A stretch of 64,000 bases of DNA from Globomyces pollinis-pini (taxonomy: Eukaryota > Chytridiomycota > Chytridiomycetes > Rhizophydiales > Globomycetaceae): the NCBI GenBank assembly GCA_025399215.1, contig MU621130.1:7949-71948 (forward strand), read 5' to 3'. Of this stretch, positions 22,501 through 32,923 are shown in pieces. The position numbers and the translations under genes are program-made. The notes under the pieces were generated by a model that saw nothing but the letters and a program-made list of their open reading frames with translations, did no database searches and was not told where the DNA came from. Position 1 is the first letter of the stretch, and each line of letters starts with the position of its first letter.

Positions 22501-25297
22501 ATCATCTTCAGGAAGCGCCATGTTCAAACCATAATCTCTAAGATCATCCATTTCCATTAACACATTGTCAAATACTTGATTTTTTATCAAGTCAGCAATG
22601 AGTCGTAATTTGAGAACTTCCAAAGTTGCAATAGTTCGATCAATAGAATTCATAACAGACTTCATCAATGAGAAAGTGACAGTTGTTGACTCTTTGAAAG
22701 TTGTCACTAGCATACCCAATTTTTGCATTGCTAGAGACTGGGATGCTAATACGTGATCATGAGATGCAATAGTAAATATAGACCCAATAGATGTTAGTAA
22801 TGACTGACAAAAACTATCTACAATAGACGGATCTTTATGACAACTCGTTACAATACATGAGACTACCAAATGCCAAACTCTCACAAACTTCCTAAACAAT
22901 TTTCCTCCTTTCAATGATTCCACTTGGCCCACAACTGCAATACAACTTTCCACCAATTTTTGAAGAGGATACTTGTATGATGAGTGGTTATTAAGATCTT
23001 CTAATAGACGCTTTAGTTGAGGAGTAAACCGTTTATCCAACATGATTCCGAGATAAAATGTAAAGCACTGAAAGACATCTTCCTGAACTGGTACCACTAT
23101 ATCAAATAATTTACCACCTTGAGTTGAATCCATTTCATTAAACATATCAATGAATGAATGAAATAATGGACGGCTAAAATTGACGATTTCCATTTCTCCC
23201 ACATTTTGAAAATTAAGCAACACTTCCTTCATTGGGCTTCGATTAAATGCCCCAGTTCTTTTCCAATTGATTAAATTTGAAAGATGAATATCTTGAGTAA
23301 TGAATGAAGAAAAAACCGATGTAATAACTGTCAATGTATGTTCAAGTGCTGGTAATTTAGATAGGGCATCAGCACCATCTGAAATAGTTGTAATTGATGA
23401 TGCTGATAAATGAACCGGTACTATTATATTCGGTCCAGCAGAAAAGCTCAAGTAAATATCCGGTCTCGCTAGGCTTTCTTGGTATTTATACAAAGTTAAA
23501 CAATGAGATGCATTTTGTATCATTACATTTTGTCCCTGTACCTTTAAAAGTTAATCAAGAATCATTTACCAAAGGAAGAAAAGCAAAAGCGAAGATATTT
23601 TCTGGAGAATCATCCATTAGTTTTAATTTCCCAAAGTTTCGAAACGTAAAAAACAAATGACATTGCTGCATCATTGATGGTGGAAGATCAACTTTAATGG
23701 ATTCATGCCAGATGGGATTCGTAACCTTATTAAATATAATGGAGTGATATCTATCCATAGGTTCAATACCATAACCTCTATGAATACAATTTGGAATGAA
23801 CTGCCCATTGGGAAGTCTCACTTGGCACGAAACTTGAATAGCATAATTGGCAGACTTTGATGTTATAAATTTGCCCCGTTCAATGGTTATGTAAATCACA
23901 TTAGTATCATTAGGTGGAATAACGGTATTAGCGGTACCATTTCTTGGAATATGCAAACTATCTGACCATTTTTCAATACAATCCCTTTCAAGATTTTCGG
24001 TAATAGTAATTTGAGTGATAATTTTGGTATCTGATTGTCTGTGATTGACTTGTGCAACTTCATACTTGGAAAAATCAGCATCATCTGGGGTAAGATTAAC
24101 AGGAAAAACAACTTCGGTTGACTCTAGATGTGTTCGATTATTGGTAGAACTTGATCCGAAAGTTTTGAAAAATCTGAAGAGAGGAATTATGGAATATCCA
24201 ATAGGCCGCCGAGCAGTGACACTAGAAGCTAAATTTTGTGCTGATAAATGTACTGTTTTACGTCGTACGATGGAATTGAGTTCGTTCCCTTTGATCTCAG
24301 CTAATAAACCTTCCACATTGCAGTTTCTCGTCAATCGACTAGAACGATTAATGATTTCAAGTTACCATAAAATATAGACACCCTGTTGCTGTGCCACGGA
24401 TAGGTTAATAAAGGTAGCGGATACGGCCTTAGGATTTACGGGGTTACCATTGCGGTTGATTGTAACAATGAATTCTTCAGACAATGCTTGATTTGTAGAT
24501 CCATCAAATATACAGAAATTCAGGTCAATTGTGTCATTGATATCTTCGCTGAATAGGCCAACAAACGCGGTAAACTGAATACATACTTGAAATTTAAGAT
24601 CTTCATCTACATCTTGGTTTATGGATGAAGATTTATTGCAAGCTTGGTATTTTTCTAATAAATCGATTGGGGATTCTGCTTGTCCAGTTATAAGATTTCC
24701 AACTTCATCAAAAAGGTAGCAATCAAGATTAAGTAATGCATTGGTTGATTGAATAGTTGAGATTATTAATTTTCGATATTTCGATTGCTCTTTTTTGGTA
24801 AGAAGGTTGTCCATTAACACACGTCCTTTGAATGAGACGAAATGAATGGCGGAGGAAACAGTGTTCAAAGTAGTCGGTTCTGAAGCTTTTGAGACCAAGA
24901 TTTTAACCCAGTCATGTAATGCCGCAGCTATAATATCGAAAAAAGGGTCTTTGCTTCCTGCAAGTGAAAGGAATGGTGGAATTGAATTGTTTGGTAATTT
25001 AATGTTGGACTTTGAATTCACAGCATACGAATCCAATAAACATACTTGATCTTTGTCGATTACAATAGTATCCTTCAAGTATTCATGAGTGATAGGTTGA
25101 AAACAATGACATTGTAATGATTGAGATGATTCTTTAATGACTTGTACCAGAGATCCAGTTAGTATATTTTCATTTGATCCTGTTACTATTCCGAATTGAA
25201 TGGGATCCATATCAACAAAATCTTCCATTGTCATTAGTGATCTGTTTCTAAATTGGTAAATAAAGAAATACGCCTCAAAGAACGGAACTGCGATCAT
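19539..25297 (-). CDS. DOCK-family guanine nucleotide exchange factor (DHR-1/DHR-2)
   Basis: About 1,850 residues, mostly one very long exon (23523-20287). DOCK proteins activate Rac or Cdc42 through the DHR-2 domain and bind phosphoinositides through a C2-like DHR-1. DHR-1 is visible around 23.6-24.0 kb (VIYITIERGKF, YHSIIFNKVTNPIWHESIKVDLP, followed by FRNFGKLKL). After it comes LTLYKYQESLARPDIYLSF, a conserved DOCK segment. DHR-2 shows LIEAAFVLKQQASLLKW, YRVAFYGQGF, and near the C-terminus INPFSMALSGAVDAAVNGG. A Ser-rich tail follows. Introns seen include two of 27 nt and one of 28 nt. The N-terminus does not show a clear SH3 domain. The start at 25297 is the first ATG in frame. Confidence 0.88.
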
Positions 25298-25534
25298 GAA
25301 TGGAGGAACGATAATGGAATCATTTGTACTATTGGATTTATGGTACTAGTTACTGGTTTATTATACTAACAAATTGTTATATATTTCATTTAATATAGGT
25401 TGAATTTCATTCACTTTAATTCATGTTGTTACATACAATAATGATAGTAATTAGTTTGTTTAACAACAGTTGAAGTTGTGGACATAAACAAATGCTATTG
25501 ATTTGTAGCGCGTTATTTTTAACTAATTTTTATC

Positions 25535-26095
25535 ATGGTAGAGGTCAAGGTAAGACTATATCATAACACTAAACATTCAAGGATCTTTTTCTAGGTAATT
25601 CTACTTGATATTCAATAACTCTATAGCTATAAAAACTTCACAGAATGAAGTCGTTCGTCAAATACTATTGAATGAGAAATCACTAGCTTGTGAAAAATTT
25701 AAATCAGAAGATGCAAAGTTTGATCCAGAAGTGGAACTGGATGCTTACAAATTTCTGGGGGCTTATCTAGGATCATTAAATGCTCTTCATTTCGCTATTT
25801 TACTAGGTCAAGATGACATTGCAAAGGATATCATTGAAAGATTGTATAAGGAAGATTTAGATGAAACGTTTGGAGTAATTGATTAGATCGATTAACTTTA
25901 GGGTGGAAATTCAGCATTACATTTGGGTATGATAAATATCTAACAATATTAGCAACTTTACTAGGCGCGTATGAAATAGTTAAACTTCTTCTAGAACGTG
26001 GAGCCAATAAATCATTAAACAATGCAAAAGGTTTTGCACCAGTAGATTTATCGGATCTACCAGAAATGCGAAAGCTATTCGCTGAAGCAAAATAA
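25535..26095 (+). CDS. Small ankyrin-repeat protein (spliced, with a 13-nt exon)
   Basis: About 147 residues built from five exons: 25535-25549, 25582-25594, 25627-25874, 25902-25926 and 25953-26095. Introns are 32, 32, 27 and 26 nt. The product starts MVEVKDLFLAIKTSQNEVV and carries ankyrin repeats (ALHFAILLGQDDIAKDII, then NSALHLATLLGAYEIVKLLLERGA, and FAPVDLSDLPEM). The exon of 13 nt is needed to bring the first codons into the ankyrin frame and has good splice sites on both sides. Ankyrin repeats bind proteins; no partner can be named. It diverges from the DOCK gene with about 240 bp between starts. Confidence 0.75.
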
Positions 26096-26240
26096 AGGTT
26101 AGTTGAATAAAATCGAGTATTTCTTGTTTAAAGTCACTCATGTTGCTATATTCTATTGATTATATAAAAATTCTTATAACGGAACTTGAATGGTTATAGA
26201 GCACAAATTCGTCATGGTATTAAAACAAATGGGATTATAT

Positions 26241-27387
26241 TTAAGCAATAGTGACTGTAGAAGTTTCAGTATTTGCAGGAGCATGGACTTCATGTACTTG
26301 CCCATATCGGTATTGTCCATACCCAAAAATCAGTATTGCTCCAACAACAGCCAGCCAGAAACAAACCAAAAACGGCATATAAGATGAATATCCTCTATCA
26401 TTCACCAACATAATGCCAAGATAAACATTGACGATTCCCAACACAACTAAAGCACGTCCCAGCCACCAATGTGCTTTATCCCACCAAGGCACACTTTTGC
26501 GATTAGGACTAAACCACTTATCAGCGACTATACCCAGTCCCGTCTGAATAAAACTGATGAGAAACACAGTCAATCCTATTTTGGCATGTGAGGTTACAAA
26601 ATAAGGTCCAGCACTGCTTTCATTAAACAAAAACATAAAGGTTGAAGCGGCTATTGTAAACCCTACGGTTGCAAAACCCATCAACATCATATGCAATGTA
26701 AACCATTTGGGACCAAGGGTGAGTTTCAAGAATCTGGCAATAAAGATTCCAATAGTTGGTACAACCATCCAGGCTATAAACATCATAATCCCATGTATCA
26801 ATACAACCGCTTCAAAAGAAAAAGATGATGAAGTTTGCAGAAAGTTTGTTGGTTTTTTGCTGCCTTGGATAGAATTGGAAATGAAATCAAAATCAAAAGT
26901 ACCATAATCAGAATCATGATACGCAAATTTTGCTTCTTTGGTATCGATGTTTCCAGTAGGGATTTTTGAGCCAGAAGCATAGATATAGCTAAGTGGTGAT
27001 GCAGTTGGTTGATTGCTTTGACAGAAAGAGTACGATATCTTGGCAAATGATGGTACCGATCGAACGGCTACTGGAGTAGCCGACTGAACAGACTTCAAAG
27101 CTGGCATTACACGTCCAGATGCTTGTCTATTGGACAATGTAACTCCGTTTGTACTGTTTTTCCAACCAATTACAATATCTGCACCCGTCATGGTTCTACT
27201 ACCAAATCCAATTGCTGCCCATCTAACCGTTAGTTGTTATAATATTGTACCCTTCCGTTGCGCTATGAATAGTCCAACACCGTCCAGTTGTTGATGATTC
27301 GCTGTCAATACAAAATCTATCTGGTACAGGGCAAAAAGATACTGAAATAACGGAAGAGACAAAGATTGAGAAATACCAAAAATTCAT
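26241..27387 (-). CDS. Secreted/membrane DOMON plus cytochrome b561 protein
   Basis: Two exons around one 28-nt intron give about 370 residues. A signal peptide (MNFWYFSIFVSSVISVSFC) leads into a DOMON domain (GWAAIGFGSRTMTGADIVIGW), a heme-binding module, then a five- to six-helix cytochrome b561 domain with its four conserved histidines (LIHGIMM, FTLHMML, TSHAKIG, KAHWWLG). Such fusions transfer electrons across membranes and include ferric reductases and secreted-domain oxidoreductases in fungi and plants. The cytosolic tail is short and acidic. The combination is well known; the electron donor and substrate here are not. Confidence 0.88.
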
Positions 27388-27763
27388 TTTATGCTACACG
27401 TTAGAATAAGCTCATTTATATACGCGATATTTTTCCTCTTTGTCAGAATTTTCCCCTCGGCTGAGGGCGTTTTTCTCCACCTGCCTCCACAGTACACATC
27501 CACATTACGTCATAGGCGTTTTTCAAACAAAGAAGTACTGGAAATGGTAGGTATCTCTTTAAGTAAAAACCAAGTTAGTGGGCGTGATTGTCAGTACTAT
27601 TAATTGATATTATTGATATTTTTAAAGATTCAATTATTTACGCGAATTGTTTGTATTTACCAATTCAACAACAATGCTAAAACTTGAAGAAAAACTCAAT
27701 CAAACTGTTACAAAGACAGATATTGGACAAGTATGTTGGATATTATATATCAAAATGAATAAA
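27388..27763. other. Divergent intergenic region, no gene seen
   Basis: Only a short plus-strand frame (27391-27603) with a hydrophobic start is present. It has no family similarity and overlaps the promoter side of the DOMON gene. Probably regulatory and UTR sequence. Confidence 0.35.
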
Positions 27764-28360
27764 CTAATAACGATCCCAGTAATCCCCATCCTCACTTTCA
27801 ACTTCACTCTCTTTCTGTTTCACTTCCGTGGATTCATCAATAGCATCATCCGCGAAATAAGAATTCCAATAAGTTAATTCTTCTTTATCAATACGTCCAT
27901 TCATTTTATCTTGCATAGGTTTGAGTTTGGACTCTTTTATATCAGTAAACCAATTGTATTCCTGCCAAATATCATCCACCATCAAATCATGCAATGACCA
28001 ATTCAAATCCGATTGCAATAAAATCATATACAAATCATTTGAAATTTTAATGGAGGCCCAAGTTGTTGAACTATCCAAAGTGGTGTACATTGGTTTCTGA
28101 GTTGTTTCTAATAGAATTGATAAATCAATATTTTCAATTGAATGAACCACTTTATCAGTAGAAGTAGAGTTCCATATGAAAGAATTCAAGGATACTGAAT
28201 GAGTGTGTAATAAATTGATTCTGTTTTTGATATCATTAGAACAAAAATTGTATAGTGACTGATAATCATTGTTTTTTAAGAGAGAGAGACATAGGATTGA
28301 CAATTGAATTGGGTTTTGAAAAGTGCTGGTATTTCGTAATTCATAATCCTCCAAATTCAT
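27764..28360 (-). CDS. Unrecognised acidic protein with C-terminal YW-x-RY ending
   Basis: An intronless frame of 198 residues starting MNLEDYELRNTSTFQNPIQ. It has a helical N-terminal half (LSILCLSLLKNNDYQSLYNF) and a very acidic C-terminus ending in DGDYWDRY. An acidic tail with YWxxY blocks is a recurring feature of uncharacterised fungal proteins that I have seen as 'hypothetical', but I cannot name the family. It has no signal peptide or membrane segment. The neighbour on the same strand, 95 bp away, is the F-box gene. No function is proposed. Confidence 0.6.
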   Translation of the reverse strand: MNLEDYELRNTSTFQNPIQLSILCLSLLKNNDYQSLYNFCSNDIKNRINLLHTHSVSLNSFIWNSTSTDKVVHSIENIDLSILLETTQKPMYTTLDSSTTWASIKISNDLYMILLQSDLNWSLHDLMVDDIWQEYNWFTDIKESKLKPMQDKMNGRIDKEELTYWNSYFADDAIDESTEVKQKESEVESEDGDYWDRY

Positions 28361-28455
28361 TAAGTATTTTGTGCCACTACTTTAATTACAAAAGTGAAGT
28401 GTTTATACAGAAAACCAATTTATTATCTTACACTGTTAAATATCAACAAACATAT

Positions 28456-29345
28456 TTAAACTCCTATATACCGCATATATGCATTCAATAACCCTCCACT
28501 CAATTCGTGTTCATTCAACTTCCACAATTTGGTAGTCACCGCTGGTAGTTCTGTGTTATATCCCGTCACTCCAACTATACTCCTAATTGTCACTGAGACG
28601 TGTCGTTTTGGATGTAGTTTATAGGTGTACTCCAGTTTACTTTCGTCAGCTAAAATTCCATGTACAAATTCGCTTCGTATCACGGTTTGACTGTCATAGT
28701 GCTCGCATTCAGGGCACGAATGTTCTACTCTGATCCCACCAATTGGGGAACTTGAAATACCTAAAGTAGGAGGAATAGTTCCATTAGCCATTCTTGTACG
28801 AACATCGTCAATGTAACAAGGTAGTCGTTCTCTATGTTCAAAAAATTCACTGAATTGTTAAAATTTTGAGTCAATATTTACCATGTCACTTTTCCAGTAT
28901 TTGAAACTACCAATGACACACCACCTAAGTAGTCATATTGTTCCAAGAACGTTCTATGAATAATACATGAACTTTTTTGATCATTCTTGAACCATTCAGC
29001 AAATATTATTTGATCAAACTGACGCAAGGTTGTATCTAGATAAGCTTTCGTTGTTATAATATCAGGAGATAGTAAATGAAAGTGATTCCAGGATGATTTT
29101 GAATCCAAGACATTTCTAAAAAACCGACAAGTTTGACGCAACTTCATGCAAGTCATAAATCCTGAAGACATTGCAATCATCGTAAACAATTCAATGGGAA
29201 GTGTTTGTAATGAAGGGGTGTTCTCTGCAGACACTGTTGAATCAAAAAGAGTTGCACAAGAGTCAGAGTTCAACAACGGGGACAAAAAAGTTGGATTTTT
29301 GGAAATTGAAGACAAGTCAAGGATAGAGCTTAGCTTTTCATTCAT
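28456..29345 (-). CDS. F-box protein
   Basis: Two exons around a 32-nt intron give about 285 residues. After a Ser/Leu-rich head (MNEKLSSILDLSSISKNP) an F-box is readable: LQTLPIELFTMIAMSSGFMTC, then LRQTCRFFRNVLDSKSSW. F-box proteins recruit substrates to SCF ubiquitin ligases through Skp1. The second exon carries a separate C-terminal domain (FEHRERLPCYIDDVRTRM, later ECEHYDSQTVIRSEF), presumably the substrate-binding part, that I cannot assign. The start at 29345 is the first ATG. Confidence 0.72.
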
Positions 29346-29640
29346 TTCAAAGGTTTAAAGAAATATGTGAAGTAGAGGCTTTCGATCAAACAGAGTCAAA
29401 ACACAGACATGAAACATAGGATACAAACACAGTCGCGAAAGATCAAGAAATAGAATGAGAGAGATGATATTGTATCTTAGAAAAGCAGAAGACTGGTCAT
29501 TGATGTAGATACTCACGACATTTATTATCATTATCGTCAAAGTCCGATGGTCATGAGTTTTCAAGGAACCTGATTGGCTGGCAATGTCTAAGCGTTAGTA
29601 TAAACAACATCATCTTCACATTTAATTTCTTCAATTGATT

Positions 29641-30577
29641 ATGGATAGATCTGTTATTTATGCTTCACCCGACTCTTCCACCACCTACTCCCCTAAACTA
29701 CCCCTAGAATGGAAGTTTGACAAGGAAAATGATGCGACTCTGATCAATAATGTACATGTAAATTTGACTCAGGCAAGCATCACTTTCAACAAGTCAAAAA
29801 GAAAGATGAAAATCCCCCATAGAGCCATTTGCCCTCCTGTAGATCAAGTAGATAGATCCTTCCAGAAAATGTAATTTAATTTGTGTACTGATCACCAATC
29901 CATAGTATCACCCTAGATGTATATACTGTTTTTAAAGAAAATCCTTCTCAATTGTTGAATCGTAAGCTGTCAGTGGATGAAAATTCCGACTCTGACATAT
30001 CCATCGAAACCTTGGATTCTCCAACTTCATCGCAAAGTCCAAAAGAGACTAAGAAATCATCAAGTCAGACTTCACGAATATCTCGTCCCGACCTGCCTGA
30101 TTTCATTACTAGAAAAGAACCGTTAAACTTAGATTTAGATCCCTTTAAAGATACCAGAGGCGCTCCTGGTGTATCATGGAAAGGTAATGCATTCATGAAT
30201 TTATGGTATAGCTGGTTCCCAACCATTACCCATCACCAGAGACATGCCCGATTTCAAATCCTTGACATCAGAAGAAGTCAAGACTTGTGGTGTACTCAGA
30301 ATCTCACCACAACAATACATGGAAATCAAGCGAACTATGCTAACAGCCGTTCAATGCTATGGACCCTTCAAAAAACGCGAAGCTCAAACTTGGTTCCGTA
30401 TTGACGTTAACAAAGTATTATTTATGTATTCTAATGCTCTTTTTCAAGATTTGCATTATTTATGATTGGTTTAAATCATTAAAGTGGATTCCAAACACCG
30501 AAGATTGGGCTGTGCCAGACCAAACTAGACGAAATAGTGTTGATCAACCTCGAACAAAGAAAGTCAAACGCCGTTAA
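29641..30577 (+). CDS. SWIRM-domain chromatin protein (Laf1/Fun19 type)
   Basis: Four exons separated by introns of 35, 28 and 34 nt give about 275 residues. The N-terminal half is disordered (MDRSVIYASPDSSTTYSPK, Ser-rich to about 30130). The C-terminal SWIRM domain is clear: LTSEEVKTCGVLRISPQQY, then GPFKKREAQTWFRIDVNK and DWFKSLKWIPNT, ending in a basic tail (KKVKRR). Fungal proteins with one C-terminal SWIRM of this form associate with histone deacetylase or chromatin complexes. SWIRM folds bind DNA or nucleosomes. The nuclear role is known for the family and inferred here. Confidence 0.8.
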
Positions 30578-30768
30578 GCTATTCCCATGTACATACTCTA
30601 TTATGGGCATTAAATTAATTTGATTCTTAATACTAATATACTTATCCCCTTTAATAATACTATTCTCATTTCCTTTTTCATTTCAATTAAATCTTCTTAA
30701 CGCTTCTTTGGTCATTCTAAACATAATAACACGTAATAGTCACACCTCTTCAGTTTATTTTCATAGTA

Positions 30769-31710
30769 TTAATCAATTAAATCTTGTACTTCTAAATCAT
30801 CTTGTTTCAGCGTTCTATACAATTCAAATAATTTCTCCCTTGTTTGAAATTGTTCAATCTGCATTTCTGCAAGTGAGTTGAGATGTGATTACCTTTTGAT
30901 TGTAAAAGAAGTCTACATTTCCGATGTTCCTTTGAGAATTGTGATGATTTATTTTCGTACCAACGAGATTGTGCTGGACGTACTTGTTCCCATCTATCTC
31001 TCCATTGATTTAATAGTAAATATTTCTAATCGTTATTAGCACGTTGATATACTTCTTGCGCTTTCAATACTTGCAGTTGTTCCGATATTGATAATTCTGG
31101 TCGAAGTCCTGTTAATGATTCTGGTATCAGTATTGGATATTCATGTGTTTTGCTTTTTCCAAAATTGTGTAACCGTCTTTTTTCAATAGACCCTTTGATG
31201 TCCTTTGGAGGTTCATGGGGAATCAGATGGGTCCTGTAATTTAATGAAATATTAAGAACCTAAACCAAACATCAGTCGTTTGTTTTGCGAGATCATCCAA
31301 TTCTGTACTTTGAACATTGTCATGTTCATTATTGACCATCTATTGGAAGTTATTCAATACATGATAGTTACTAGGTTTCGACACAGTTCTTTCACTTCTT
31401 TGTAGGTGGTTGTGCCTTCACTGTTATCAGAAGATACTAGTGAAATGACTGAAGTCTGAGACTCTTGTTTTGTCACCTCTGCTGGTTTCTTATTCACTGC
31501 AGTTAAGATCTTTGTCCCTTTAATTTCTAACTGGATTGTATCTTTAACTCTGCCTTTGGTTGACGTTCTCATGTATAATTTCGATGCTAAGTCGAATACG
31601 TCATCAACGGGAACACACCTTTGATAGAATTAAAGGTTAAAAGATATTCAGAAATCAAAAGAATAGTGTACTAATGGACATACATTTTTTTCTTCAGTCC
31701 ATCTTATCAT
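30769..31710 (-). CDS. Unrecognised coiled-coil protein (5' exon uncertain)
   Basis: The clear part runs from DDVFDLASKLYMRTSTKGR through SLVSSDNSEG, HLIPHEPPKDIKGSIEKRR and YPILIPESLTGLRPELSIS to a basic helical C-terminus ending EVQDLID. Exons are joined by introns of about 32, 32, 27 and 26 nt. The first exon (MIRWTEEKN at 31710) does not join cleanly to the rest: no donor and acceptor pair keeps the frame, so the true start may differ. The C-terminal third is rich in Trp, Gln, Arg and Lys (LNQWRDRWEQVRPAQSRWYE), consistent with a coiled coil. No family could be named. Confidence 0.55.
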
Positions 31711-31771
31711 GTTAACCGTTCTGAATAGATATCATGAAAAACGCACAAGCGTTTATTGTGGAACAAAATAG

Positions 31772-32695
31772 TTAAGTAGCCTTCCAAGTACCATAGATTT
31801 GTGCCAATGCAGCTAAGGTTCCGAAAAAGCCGACACCAACTGTCCAATTAGGATTCAGACAAATTTACCATCAGGGAATGAACTAGTTTCTAATGACCAA
31901 TGAACCGTTAGTGGAAAGTAGCATGAGTTCACAAATGCAGATAATAACCATCCCTTTCGTTCTTCATCCAATTTGCGTAACTCTTCCTTTAGAGTATCAG
32001 GATCAGAGTCCGATTTTTTGGCTAGAACAGCTTTGTATTTAAGTTTACGTAAATTTCTTTCTTCCCATAATTGCCCAAAGCTTTTAAATCAAAACTATAA
32101 TACTTACTAGAAAATCACGTAAGCAGCCCAGAACCGACAACTCCAAGTTCCTAGTACATTAGTTCCACTCAAACGATACCAATTTTATTTCGAGTTGCTT
32201 CAGTCATTGGTATCACTTGATGTAATGCTAACCAGTAAGTATGTTCCAATGGATAGTAAAGAAACTTGAATTAAGATCAACCGAATACCATCATGAAATT
32301 TTGCAATCTTTCCAAAGTTTTCAAACGAGCATTAGGATATTTCTTGTTTTCGCAATCAATGGCGTATTTAGTCAATGGCAATAATCCTAAGTATAATCAA
32401 AACAAAGATCAATGCAAACCATAATAACGTAGTAAAACCCTAAAGTCTGATACAGGACCTGCTAGATTAGCGATTCTACATGCTAAAGGAGAAGAAGGAT
32501 TCATATTTCGTAAATGCCAAGTCATTAACTTTGAAGAGTATTGAAAAAACATCAATGCTTTATCAGTTCCACTTGATATCAATCTACTGTTTCTTTTACC
32601 GTACGGAATCAAAGAATCTACACAATCGTTCCAATTCCACCATTTGAAAATGAAAAATTCATCTCCTTTGTTTTTTGATGTCCATACTCACTCAT
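31772..32695 (-). CDS. PEX11: Peroxisomal membrane protein PEX11
   Basis: Six short introns (26, 34, 24, 29, 27 and 29 nt) give about 240 residues. The product shows family hallmarks: DKALMFFQYSSKLMTWH near the N-terminus, then YYPLEHTYWLALHQVIP, WSCRFWAAYVIF, and a C-terminal GVGFFGTLAALAQIYGTWKAT. PEX11 elongates peroxisomal membranes to promote division. The first intron has a canonical donor GTGAGT right after the start codon and makes the protein begin MRDEFFIFKWW. The gene starts about 230 bp before the neurochondrin-like gene on the other strand. The call rests on the membrane-proximal YPLEH and C-terminal motifs. Confidence 0.82.
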
Positions 32696-32797
32696 GAAAT
32701 CAATAAGTAATGAATTGATATATGCATGTCGTTTAATACAAGAGTATGCTTTCTTACATTTAAATTATTGAATTTCGAATCATGTCCTTACACTCAA

Positions 32798-32870
32798 ATG
32801 ATCCATTCAAATCTACTGCATGCTAGGCATACAACTACTGCATACATGATCCATTCAAATCTGCTGCATT
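32798..32870 (+). repeat. Two direct copies of a ~24-bp promoter element
   Basis: Near-identical copies of ATGATCCATTCAAATCT followed by A/G-CTGCAT sit at about 32798-32822 and 32846-32870, 48 bp apart. They lie between the divergent PEX11 and neurochondrin-like genes and are a candidate regulatory pair. Confidence 0.65.
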
Positions 32871-32923
32871 TAAATAAAAACATTGTATTTTGCTCTAGAT
32901 TATTGACTTTTTCTTTTTTTCAA

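Noticed and set aside
27391..27603. A 70-codon plus-strand frame with a hydrophobic start near the DOMON gene.
   Set aside because: Its start overlaps the promoter side of the divergent DOMON gene, codon use is poor and there is no family match.
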